Of a stretch of 64,000 nt of DNA, positions 7,743-16,372 are shown piece after piece (position 1 is the first letter of the stretch; each line of letters opens with the position of its first letter). The notes below the pieces were generated by a model. The model saw only the letters and a program-made list of their open reading frames with translations, was not told where the DNA came from and did no database searches. The stretch is from contig NZ_CP090446.1 in the NCBI RefSeq assembly GCF_021442025.1, positions 3,410,001 through 3,474,000 on the forward strand. Reading direction: 5' to 3'. This DNA is from Sphingobacterium sp. SRCM116780 (GTDB taxonomy: Bacteria > Bacteroidota > Bacteroidia > Sphingobacteriales > Sphingobacteriaceae). The position numbers were made by a program, and so were the translations under genes.

Positions 7743-10127
7743 ATGTTAAAATTAAAAATAATATGGTTAACGCTACTCTTAATCATATCGTTTACTTCTT
7801 TCGCACAACAAATAGGAACACTTAAAGGAAAAGTAAATTCAAATGAACCTCTTGAAGGTGCAAGTATTAGCTTAAAGGGAACATCAAGAGGTGCCATAAC
7901 AAATGGAAATGGCGAGTTCTCGATTACAAATATCCCCTATGACACTTATATTTTAACAATCTCTGCTGTTAGTTATAAAAACCTGGAAAAGAGAATTACG
8001 ATTAGTCAATCGCTGGTTGAGCTTAACGACATTAAATTAAAAGTAGCTAGCAAATCTTTAGAGGAAGTTACCATCCAAGGAAAAACTGAAGGGAAAAAAA
8101 TCAAAGAAACTGGTTTTAATGTCAATGTCATTGACACCAAACAGTATGCAAATACCAATGCTGATATCAATCAAATCCTCAATAGAAGTACGGGTATAAA
8201 AATCAGAGAGCAAGGTGGTCTTGGGTCAAAATTTTCTCTTTCCATGAATGGGTTATCAGGTAGTCACATTAAATTTTTTATTGATGGCGTTCCTATTGAA
8301 TCCTTTGGTAGCGGAATGAGTTTAAATAATATTCCTGTAAACATTGCAGAACGAATTGAAGTGTACAAAGGTGTAGTTCCAGCTCATCTGGGATCTGATG
8401 CATTAGGCGGAGCTATTAATATCGTTACAAATCGTGATCATAAAAGGAGCTTAGATGCGAGTTATAGTCTAGGTTCATTCAATACACATCGAGCAGCCAT
8501 AAGTACTGGTTATAAGAATCCAAAAAATGGGGTAATTCTAAATTTTAACAGTTATTATAATTATTCAAATAATGATTATTTGATGAAAAGTAATCCTAAA
8601 GCTAATGTCTATCTGGAAGTACCCTCGGAAACCGTTAGTGGAAAGTTTGATACGCTACGTACCGCTCGAAGATTTCATAATGACTACCGATCCTACATGG
8701 CACAGGTCGAGGCTGGAGTAGCGGATAAAAAATGGGCCGATATTGCAATATTGGGTTTGAATTATAACTATACTTATGATCAACAACAAACTGGGGCTAC
8801 TCAGGAAAAGGTTATTGGAAATGTTTTCAGCAATAGCAATAGTATTACGCCTAGTTTCAGATACAGAAAAAATAAGCTTTTCTTAGAGCGACTTGCTGCG
8901 ACAGTTTATGCCAATTATTCTAAAAGTGAAAATGTAATTACAGATACCAGTTCTTGGACTTACTATTTCTGGAATGGAAAACCAGATAAATATTTCCCCA
9001 ATTCTGGAGAATTATCGTCGCATAAGTCGATCATGCATCAAAAAACGGATAATAGCTTCTCTCAACTGAATTTAAATTACAAAGTGGGATTGAATCATTT
9101 CCTAACTTTCAATTATAATTTAAATACACATAGAAGAGAGGATTACAATGAAATTGATCCCTACAATGATTTTTACAATAAAACAAATCAAATTATTAGA
9201 ACTACAGCTGGATTAAATTATCAACATTATTTATCGAATCAACGGTTTAACAATTCCTTTTTTATAAAAAAATACGGGTTATCAGGAAAAAGCAATGATT
9301 CGGAGAAAAATTCAAAGAACTATGTTGGTTATGGTGCTGTTACGAACATCAAAATTTGGAGAACATTAGGTGTCAAGCTGTCCTATGAGCATGCTTATCA
9401 GTTACCGAGTTTTACGCAACTTTTTGGGGATGGGTTAAATGTGGACGGGAATGTCAATTTGAATCCTGCAAATAGTGACAACTATAATTTGAATCTCTAT
9501 TATTCGACGACATTTGGTCATCACTTCTTGAGTTTGGATGCTTCTACTTTTTACAGGAATGCCAAAGACTACATCGTTACTAAAACTTATGAAAGTGCTG
9601 CAGGTCCACGTATTTATTCAACGAATGAAGGTGGAATTAAGATAAATGGTGGTGATTTTGAAATCAAATATCTGTATAAATCTTCATTACAAGCGGTATT
9701 AAATATGAGTTATTACAATGCTGTTGATCGGGAGAGGTATATCATAGGCACCAATCGAGAAAAAATTACCTATGGCAGCCGGACTCCGAATGAACCATGG
9801 TTATTTGGAAATGCTGATATCAGCTATGGTAAGAATGATGTATTTGGAGGAAAAGCAAATAGAATCCAAATGAACTATTATATTCAGTTCGTCAACAACT
9901 ACTCTTTAAGTTGGTCAAAACTAGGCGATTCATCAACAAAAGATTACATTCCGGAACAATACATTCATAATATTAGCTTGACCTACTCTTTAGCTAATAA
10001 CAAGTACAACATTACTGCCGAAGGAAGAAATATTACGGATCAAATCGCATATGATGTTTTCAAACAGCAGAAACCTGGTCGGTCATTCTATCTAAAATTT
10101 AGATACTACCTACACGCAACAAATTAA
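7743..10127 (+). CDS. TonB-dependent outer-membrane receptor (probable siderophore/iron)
   Basis: The 794-residue receptor has a cleaved signal peptide (about 1-22, ending SFAQQ), a carboxypeptidase-regulatory-like beta domain (about 25-105, LKGKVNSNEPLEGASISL), a plug domain (about 110-235, with FIDGVPIESFG, IERIEVYKG-like sequence and GSDALGGAINIVT), and a long beta-barrel ending in YLKFRYYL. It takes up a scarce ligand across the outer membrane using TonB energy. The sigma/anti-sigma pair upstream and the DUF4374 and PepSY neighbours point to iron-siderophore uptake. It has no N-terminal signalling (STN) domain of the FecA type, so it may not itself be the signal receptor for the anti-sigma. 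Confidence 0.9.
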   Translation: MLKLKIIWLTLLLIISFTSFAQQIGTLKGKVNSNEPLEGASISLKGTSRGAITNGNGEFSITNIPYDTYILTISAVSYKNLEKRITISQSLVELNDIKLKVASKSLEEVTIQGKTEGKKIKETGFNVNVIDTKQYANTNADINQILNRSTGIKIREQGGLGSKFSLSMNGLSGSHIKFFIDGVPIESFGSGMSLNNIPVNIAERIEVYKGVVPAHLGSDALGGAINIVTNRDHKRSLDASYSLGSFNTHRAAISTGYKNPKNGVILNFNSYYNYSNNDYLMKSNPKANVYLEVPSETVSGKFDTLRTARRFHNDYRSYMAQVEAGVADKKWADIAILGLNYNYTYDQQQTGATQEKVIGNVFSNSNSITPSFRYRKNKLFLERLAATVYANYSKSENVITDTSSWTYYFWNGKPDKYFPNSGELSSHKSIMHQKTDNSFSQLNLNYKVGLNHFLTFNYNLNTHRREDYNEIDPYNDFYNKTNQIIRTTAGLNYQHYLSNQRFNNSFFIKKYGLSGKSNDSEKNSKNYVGYGAVTNIKIWRTLGVKLSYEHAYQLPSFTQLFGDGLNVDGNVNLNPANSDNYNLNLYYSTTFGHHFLSLDASTFYRNAKDYIVTKTYESAAGPRIYSTNEGGIKINGGDFEIKYLYKSSLQAVLNMSYYNAVDRERYIIGTNREKITYGSRTPNEPWLFGNADISYGKNDVFGGKANRIQMNYYIQFVNNYSLSWSKLGDSSTKDYIPEQYIHNISLTYSLANNKYNITAEGRNITDQIAYDVFKQQKPGRSFYLKFRYYLHATN

Positions 10128-10148
10128 AATCATTTAAAATTAAATATC

Positions 10149-11366
10149 ATGTTAAAATCTATTACAAAAAACATTAGTTTACTGGCTATTGTAACAATCT
10201 CATTGGCTAGTTGCAGTAAATCTAGCCCCGACGTTAAAGTTCCCGATGCTTCAGACGGAAATTTTGCTCTAAAATATAGTACAGACAACGGTTCCTTTAT
10301 GCTTCCTGTGAAAGATTTAATGTCTGGCACTATTTCTCCTATTGGAACGGGCACAGATGTTACCAGTATGTTCCCTTGGGAGGAGAATGTCATCCAAAAG
10401 GGTAAATATTTTTATTCGATCGATCCTAATGCTGCCAAATTTGGAAAATATAGTTTTGAGGATGGCGTATTAAAAACAGTACAGGTGATTCCATTTACAA
10501 ATTTAACCGCTCTGTACATTGGTTGGCACAGCTGGTTGGACAATGATCGTTTAGCTATTGGGCCAAGAAATAGCAATGAATACGCGATTATTAATACCAG
10601 TACTATGCAGGTGGAGGTTAGTGGAACGATCACTTCCGAGACGCAAATCCCAAAAGATCATAACATGAGAATTTATGCTTTTTTACCTCAGGGCAATAAA
10701 GTTGTTTTAGGGTATTGTTTGTATAATAATATCAGCAAGGTAAGTTATGATACGACTTACACAGCAGTGGTTGATTACCCTAGTTTCAAAAATTTTAAAA
10801 CAACTGGTAAAGATGCTCGTTCTGCTCCTATGGGACCAGTAAGAAATGGATATTTCCATAAATTCAAGGAGAATGGATATACTTATTTACAAACTTATAC
10901 CATGTCTGCTTTAGGGGGTGGAAAAAATCTTCCTACTGGATTTTACAGAATTAAGGATGGAGAAGATCATTTAGATCCGAACTACTTCTTTAACATTAGT
11001 CAATATAGAGGGGGAGACAATCAACTAGGTGTCGAATATTTAGGCAATGGAAAAGCTTTGCTGATTAGTGCTCATGATACAAAAAATAATGTCAAAGAGT
11101 GGAATGATTGGTGGTACGCTGCCATGTGGGAATACTTAATTGTAGATGTAAATACTCAAAAAATAGTTAAAAAACTAGATTTTCCTTTAGTCAGCAATTC
11201 ACGTTCAGCAGTAGTCGTGAATGGTAATGCCTATATTGCTGTCAATGACCCGACAGCAGATGCTATTTACATTTGGGAATACAATCCAACGACAGATAAA
11301 TTGACAAAAGGTGCAAAAATAATCGGTGGTGACGCAGATACACCAATTCTATATAATCTCAATTAA
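10149..11366 (+). CDS. DUF4374-type lipoprotein, second copy
   Basis: This 405-residue paralogue of the lipoprotein at 6425-7627 lies just after the TonB receptor (21 nt gap). The type II signal sequence SLAIVTISLASC-like ends in LASC, with the lipid Cys at about residue 22. Shared features are a YLGNGKALLISAHD stretch, an aromatic cluster WNDWWYAAMWEYL, and a C-terminal AYIAVNDPTADAIYIWEYN beta segment. The members may form beta-propellers that bind the siderophore or its iron complex near the receptor; this is inference from context. The two copies bracket the receptor gene and probably arose by duplication. Confidence 0.75.
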   Translation: MLKSITKNISLLAIVTISLASCSKSSPDVKVPDASDGNFALKYSTDNGSFMLPVKDLMSGTISPIGTGTDVTSMFPWEENVIQKGKYFYSIDPNAAKFGKYSFEDGVLKTVQVIPFTNLTALYIGWHSWLDNDRLAIGPRNSNEYAIINTSTMQVEVSGTITSETQIPKDHNMRIYAFLPQGNKVVLGYCLYNNISKVSYDTTYTAVVDYPSFKNFKTTGKDARSAPMGPVRNGYFHKFKENGYTYLQTYTMSALGGGKNLPTGFYRIKDGEDHLDPNYFFNISQYRGGDNQLGVEYLGNGKALLISAHDTKNNVKEWNDWWYAAMWEYLIVDVNTQKIVKKLDFPLVSNSRSAVVVNGNAYIAVNDPTADAIYIWEYNPTTDKLTKGAKIIGGDADTPILYNLN

Positions 11367-11373
11367 GAAAGAT

Positions 11374-11397
11374 TTGGGCAATCTCACGATTGCCCAA
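11374..11397 (+). repeat. Intergenic hairpin without U-tract in the iron operon
   Basis: TTGGGCAATC (11374-11383) and GATTGCCCAA (11388-11397) form a perfect 10-bp stem with a TCAC loop between the second DUF4374 gene and the PepSY gene. It is not followed by a T run (TTGCTTACTT), so it is more likely an mRNA-stabilising or partial-attenuation hairpin than a full terminator. Confidence 0.6.
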
Positions 11398-11434
11398 TTG
11401 CTTACTTATTATCGACAGAAATAAACAATATCTT

Positions 11435-12562
11435 ATGCTCAGTAAAATTAATGCATGGCTACACCTTTGGTTAGGATTGGCAGCGGGTATACCTGTGGTC
11501 ATTTTGAGTATTACGGGCTGTGTACTTGTCTTTGAACATGACATCAAAGCATTAACCACAAATTATATTTGGGTAGAAGCTCAAAAATCAGAAAATCAAC
11601 TACCTCCTTCAGCAATCTATAAAGCTGTTCAAGCTGCTATTCCTGACAAGGAAATAGCAAGCTCTTGGTATTACGGATTAGACAAATCAGTTAAAGTGAG
11701 TTTAGATCAATCGGATAGTGTTGTGTATGTGAATCCATATACTGCTGAAATATTGGCAGTGGTCAATCATGAAAATTTCTTCCATTTCATGGATGAGGGT
11801 CACCGTCACTTATGGATGCCGAACAAGATCGGTCGTCAAATTGTGGGTTGGAGTACCTTCATATTCTTTTCTCTACTCATCACTGGTCTTATCTTATGGT
11901 GGCCAAAAAAATGGAACAAAAGATCGAGAGAGCAAAGTTTCACTATAAAATGGAAGGCACGATTTAAAAGGATCAATTATGATCTTCATAATGTTCTGGG
12001 ATTTTACGCCTTAACGATCGCTCTAGTCATGTGTCTTACAGGATTAATCATGAGTTTTCCTTGGATGCGAAAATCTGTTGTATGGCTCAGTGGTGGTTAT
12101 CCAAACAAAACAGAAAAAGTAGAAAAAGAGATTCCTCAAGATCAACCGTTGAATGAGGCTTTGTTCGTGGCAGATCAAATCTGGTACAAAGTACGTCATG
12201 AATATGCTCGTCATAATAAAGAAGCTGTTATTGTCCACTATCCTGAAGCAGATGACAAAACAGTCTATGCGTGTACTGATATGGAAAATGGTATTTGGAG
12301 GGATTTGACTTTTGATCGGAATACGCTTGAACTCACCGGAAGAAAACAAGGAGCTATTGATGATGCCAATCCAACAGAGTGGTTGATGCGCGCCAATTAT
12401 GCGCTACATACTGGTTTTATTGGTGGTATGACGACCAAAATAATTTACTTTTTAGCTTCCCTTATTTGTGCAAGTTTACCAATTACAGGTTTCTATATTT
12501 GGTGGGGAAAAAAGAAAAAATCAACGAAAAAACCAAAGCTTGCTCGTTCAATAACTTCTTAA
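11435..12562 (+). CDS. PepSY-associated transmembrane protein
   Basis: This 375-residue inner-membrane protein of the PepSY-TM family often accompanies siderophore receptors and is thought to help reduce or release iron from ferric siderophores. Four hydrophobic helices are seen at about residues 15-36 (IPVVILSITGCVLVF), 137-158 (STFIFFSLLITGLILWWPKKW), 193-216 (LGFYALTIALVMCLTGLIMSF) and 335-358. Between them are periplasmic segments and several His residues (for example HFMDEGHRHLW near residue 113 and DLHNVLGF). The ATG at 11435 is chosen; an in-frame TTG 45 nt upstream lies in the hairpin region. The next gene starts 10 nt after its stop. Confidence 0.85.
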   Translation: MLSKINAWLHLWLGLAAGIPVVILSITGCVLVFEHDIKALTTNYIWVEAQKSENQLPPSAIYKAVQAAIPDKEIASSWYYGLDKSVKVSLDQSDSVVYVNPYTAEILAVVNHENFFHFMDEGHRHLWMPNKIGRQIVGWSTFIFFSLLITGLILWWPKKWNKRSREQSFTIKWKARFKRINYDLHNVLGFYALTIALVMCLTGLIMSFPWMRKSVVWLSGGYPNKTEKVEKEIPQDQPLNEALFVADQIWYKVRHEYARHNKEAVIVHYPEADDKTVYACTDMENGIWRDLTFDRNTLELTGRKQGAIDDANPTEWLMRANYALHTGFIGGMTTKIIYFLASLICASLPITGFYIWWGKKKKSTKKPKLARSITS

Positions 12563-12572
12563 CCGTGTTGAC

Positions 12573-15014
12573 ATGTTTCATTATTTCAGATATTTCATTA
12601 GTCTCTTTTTGGTTTCTACTTTACTTTTCGCACATGCTCAGCAATCAACTAAAGTCATTGGGCAGATTATTGATCAAAATACAGAAGCCGTTCCATATGT
12701 TCAAGTAAGTTTACATCATGTCCATGATGGGACTGTTGCAAAAGTTATTGTTGCTGATAGTACCGGAAATTTTATGTTTCCAAATCCTTCTTTTGGAAAT
12801 TACTATGTAAGGATCAATAGTATGACTTATCAAGATATTTTCAGTCCTCACTTTCGATTAAATGAGTTCATCAATGAATATAATCTAGGAAAGATTATAC
12901 TACAACAAAACAATGCTTACCTCGCAGAGGTTGTCATCAACAAGCGCAAACAATTTATAGAACAACAGCAAGATAAAACAGTCTTTAATATTGAAAATTC
13001 TGCACTAGCAGATGGCAACAATGGATTAGAATTATTAGCAAAAATTCCAGGAATAGCTGTTGATGATCATGGAACCTTCAGTATCAAGGGAAAATCAGGA
13101 GCTTCTATTATGATCAATGGAAAACTTACTTACCTATCTGCGGATCAACTTGCTAATCTATTGAGAAGTACTTCATCTGCTGATATTAATAAAATTGAAG
13201 TCATGTCCAATCCCAACGCGAAACAAGATGCCGCAGGTACTTCGGGAATCATCAATATTGTCTTAAAAAAGGGATTAAAACAAGGGTTTAACGGTGCTAT
13301 TTCAGGAAATATAGGTGCAGGACGAGGACTACATTTAGGCGGAAGTGTCAACTTGAATTTCCGCACTGAAAAAATAAATGCTTTTGGAAGTTACAATCAG
13401 TATTTTCAAAATTTACGTTATTATAATTCATTAACACGTTATTTTCACAAAGATTCCCAGGCTCAACCTAAAACCTTTTCACAACAGGAAAATAAGATTC
13501 AACCAAAACTAAGGTCCAATAATTTTAGAGTTGGAATGGACTTTTATTTAAGTCCAAAGCAAACTTTAGGTTTCTTAGTGAATGGTGGTTTGGGAAAATA
13601 TCCTAAACATGAACCTACCACAACTCAATTTAGGAACTTCGAGACGAAGGATCTCATCTGGTTGGCTTCAACTATAACAGCAGGAAAAGAACGATGGGAA
13701 GATATGCTTTACAACATCAATTATAATTTGAAGTTTAATGAAAGTGGGCATGAGCTAAAAATAGATTTTGATCTTATTGACCATTATTCTAAAATGGATC
13801 AAACACTTACAACTCAACATAGTAACGAAAATCAAAACAATATACGGCCTTTGTCTTCACGAATTGGGGATATTCCCTCGGACAATAAAGTATATGTTGC
13901 AAAAATTGATTATTCCCTGCCACTTGCAGAGCAGTTTAAGTTAGAAACTGGCTGGAAAACAAGCCATATCCGAACAGAGAATGACCTACAGTATGATACG
14001 TTACAAAACGGAAATTATGTTCCTGATCTGTCAACAAGTAATCACTTCATTTATAAAGAAACTATACAGGCAGGTTACATCAATTTGTCAAAAACATGGA
14101 ACAAAATTTCGACTCAAGTTGGACTCCGTGCAGAATACACTTCGACCAATGGCAACCAGATTACCATAGATGAGCAGTTCTCAAAAGATTATCTTAAACT
14201 GTTTCCATCTGCATTTATATCGTACAGTTTAAATACGAATCACAAGTTACAGTTGGGTTATAGTTATCGTGTAGAAAGACCCTCTTTTTGGGATCTAAAT
14301 CCATTTCGTGTTTATACCGACCCCTTCTCCTATTCAGAAGGTAATGCTACATTAGATCCTGCCTATGAACATGCTTTCGAAATGAATTATACGTTAGTAA
14401 ATAAATATATGTTTACTTTAAATTATGCCAATAGGTCAGATGTTGTCAATGAAATAATAGGAATAGATCCGACCAATGCACATATCACCTATGAAAAACC
14501 AGAAAATATAGGATCATTCAGAAACTATGGAATATCTTTTATTGCACCAATGCAAATTGTTTCTTGGTGGACTGCTACTTACTTTGCGAACTTTTATCAA
14601 AATGCGTATGAAATTCCGCAAGAAAATCAATTAATCAAACGTGCAGGAAATACCTTGACATTAAATACGCAAAATAATTTTAAACTACCTAAAGATTGGT
14701 CTTTAGAACTTGGAGGAAATTATATGTCCGGATTAACTGTTGGTTTGAGTAAGATTAAAAGTTACGGGCTTGTTTACACAGGTATTCAAAAGAATATTCT
14801 AAATAAAAAAGCGACGGTTAAATTAGTAGTCAACGATATCTTTCGGACTAACAACAGAAGATTTGAAACGGTTTCTAACACCGTACGGTTAATTGGTAGA
14901 TCTAATCCAGACAGCAGGACAGCCATATTATCCTTTAATTATCGATTTGGAGGATCAGACAATTCAATAAAACAACGTTCAACGGGATCTGAAGAAATTA
15001 AAAATAGACTTTAA
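12573..15014 (+). CDS. Outer-membrane beta-barrel protein, TonB receptor-like
   Basis: The 813-residue outer-membrane protein has a signal peptide (about 1-23, ending LFAHAQQ), an N-terminal carboxypeptidase-like domain (about 25-110), a plug (about 130-235, with LLAKIPGIAVDDHG, IMINGKLTYLS, IEVMSNPNAKQDAAG and SGIINIVLKKG), and a C-terminal barrel ending in AILSFNYRFG. This is the outer-membrane-beta-barrel branch often annotated as TonB-dependent receptor in Bacteroidetes. It is the last gene of the iron-uptake island and is followed by a strong terminator. The transported ligand is unknown; iron complexes are likely from context. Confidence 0.87.
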   Translation: MFHYFRYFISLFLVSTLLFAHAQQSTKVIGQIIDQNTEAVPYVQVSLHHVHDGTVAKVIVADSTGNFMFPNPSFGNYYVRINSMTYQDIFSPHFRLNEFINEYNLGKIILQQNNAYLAEVVINKRKQFIEQQQDKTVFNIENSALADGNNGLELLAKIPGIAVDDHGTFSIKGKSGASIMINGKLTYLSADQLANLLRSTSSADINKIEVMSNPNAKQDAAGTSGIINIVLKKGLKQGFNGAISGNIGAGRGLHLGGSVNLNFRTEKINAFGSYNQYFQNLRYYNSLTRYFHKDSQAQPKTFSQQENKIQPKLRSNNFRVGMDFYLSPKQTLGFLVNGGLGKYPKHEPTTTQFRNFETKDLIWLASTITAGKERWEDMLYNINYNLKFNESGHELKIDFDLIDHYSKMDQTLTTQHSNENQNNIRPLSSRIGDIPSDNKVYVAKIDYSLPLAEQFKLETGWKTSHIRTENDLQYDTLQNGNYVPDLSTSNHFIYKETIQAGYINLSKTWNKISTQVGLRAEYTSTNGNQITIDEQFSKDYLKLFPSAFISYSLNTNHKLQLGYSYRVERPSFWDLNPFRVYTDPFSYSEGNATLDPAYEHAFEMNYTLVNKYMFTLNYANRSDVVNEIIGIDPTNAHITYEKPENIGSFRNYGISFIAPMQIVSWWTATYFANFYQNAYEIPQENQLIKRAGNTLTLNTQNNFKLPKDWSLELGGNYMSGLTVGLSKIKSYGLVYTGIQKNILNKKATVKLVVNDIFRTNNRRFETVSNTVRLIGRSNPDSRTAILSFNYRFGGSDNSIKQRSTGSEEIKNRL

Positions 15015-15059
15015 GTAATCGTGGAAATCCAATCGTAATTTAAAAATACAGGCTTCTGC

Positions 15060-15098
15060 AAAAAATAGCTATCAAACCATCTTGATAGCTATTTTTTT
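15060..15098 (+). terminator. Intrinsic terminator after the iron-uptake island
   Basis: A 16-bp perfect inverted repeat (15060-15075 with 15082-15097) around a 6-nt loop ends in a T run. It follows the last gene of the island by 45 nt. The remaining intergenic DNA to 15338 is AT-rich and shows no convincing gene. Confidence 0.9.
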
Positions 15099-15338
15099 AG
15101 ATAAACAAAATAATTTATAAGCCTTAATAACGTCTATAAATTATTTTGTTTCTATACAATCAATTCTTTTGCAAAAGGAATAAAAACAAGTTCTTGCTTA
15201 CTTCAAATATTCATATAGAGATTCCTATAACCAATACCCTGTTACAATACGAGATAGCAACAATAACTCCATCTTGTATCCTACTATCAAATGACACAAA
15301 TATCAAAAACTTCACAAATAGAACAATTTCAAATTTAG

Positions 15339-15346
15339 TATCTTTG
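15339..15346 (+). promoter_or_regulatory. -7 box (TATCTTTG) upstream of dus
   Basis: TATCTTTG matches the TAnnTTTG consensus and lies 15 nt before the ATG of the dihydrouridine synthase gene. Confidence 0.55.
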
Positions 15347-15361
15347 TAAAAAATTCCAAGT

Positions 15362-16360
15362 ATGTCTGTTAAGATTGGTGAAAATATAGATTTAGGAGAA
15401 TTCCCATTATTACTCGCTCCGATGGAGGATGTGAGTGATCCACCATTCCGTTATGTCTGTAAGCAAAATGGTGTCGATATGATGTATACGGAGTTTATTT
15501 CTTCAGAGGGGTTGATCCGTGATGCCGCAAAATCACGTAAGAAACTGGATATTTTTGAATATGAAAGACCAATCGGGATTCAAATATTTGGTTCTGAAAT
15601 TGACCATATGCGCCAGTCATCAGAGATTTGCACACTAGCCGACCCAGATTTAATCGATATTAACTATGGTTGTCCCGTTAAAAATGTTGCTTGTCGAGGT
15701 GCAGGAGCAAGTTTACTACAGGATATCGACAAGATGGTTGCGATGACAAAAGCTGTAGTGGAAGCCACAAATTTACCTGTTACTGTCAAAACTCGCTTGG
15801 GATGGGATGATAATACGAAGAACGTTTACGAAGTAGCAGAACGCTTACAGGACATCGGCATTAAAGCGTTGTCCATTCATGGTCGTACACGTGCCCAAAT
15901 GTATAAAGGACAAGCGGATTGGTCTATGATTCGTGATATCAAACGCAATCCTCGCATTAAAATTCCAATTTTTGGCAATGGTGATGTTGACTCTTTAGAG
16001 AAAGCCGTTGCTTGGCGACAAGAATACGAAGTGGATGGCATTATGATTGGCCGTGCATCCATTGGTTATCCTTGGATATTCAGAGAAATCAAACACTTTT
16101 TCCAAACTGGCGAACGATTGGAGGGACCTACGATAGCTGAGCGTGTAGATGTTTGCCGTACACACTTAATTAAATCTATTGAATGGAAAGGACCCAAAAC
16201 AGGAATTTTTGAAATGCGCCGACATTATGCTAATTATTTCAAAGGGCTTCCAAATTTCAAAGAATATAGGATGCAATTAGTGAATCTACAAACTTTCGAA
16301 GAAATTCAGGAGGTCTTAGATGAAATTCAACATAATTTTATAGCAGAAGCGATTTTTTAA
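15362..16360 (+). CDS. tRNA-dihydrouridine synthase (DusB-like)
   Basis: This FMN-dependent TIM-barrel enzyme reduces uridines in the tRNA D-loop to dihydrouridine using NADPH. The product has 332 residues. It shows LLAPMEDVSDPPFR near the N-terminus, MYTEFISSEGL, GIQIFGSE, the NYGCPVKNVACRGAGASLL segment with the catalytic Cys in the family-typical CPV context, VTVKTRLGWDD, IHGRTRAQMYKGQADW, GNGDV and GRASIGYPWIF. The C-terminal helical domain begins near residue 240. DusB is the common form in Bacteroidota, but the exact uridine position is not shown by sequence alone. It is convergent with the flippase gene, 12 nt between stops. Confidence 0.93.
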   Translation: MSVKIGENIDLGEFPLLLAPMEDVSDPPFRYVCKQNGVDMMYTEFISSEGLIRDAAKSRKKLDIFEYERPIGIQIFGSEIDHMRQSSEICTLADPDLIDINYGCPVKNVACRGAGASLLQDIDKMVAMTKAVVEATNLPVTVKTRLGWDDNTKNVYEVAERLQDIGIKALSIHGRTRAQMYKGQADWSMIRDIKRNPRIKIPIFGNGDVDSLEKAVAWRQEYEVDGIMIGRASIGYPWIFREIKHFFQTGERLEGPTIAERVDVCRTHLIKSIEWKGPKTGIFEMRRHYANYFKGLPNFKEYRMQLVNLQTFEEIQEVLDEIQHNFIAEAIF

Positions 16361-16372
16361 AATTCGTTTCTG

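Noticed and set aside
15146..15349. 67-codon open frame before dus
   Set aside because: It has no homology or initiation signals, low-complexity AT-rich codons, and runs into the dus promoter.
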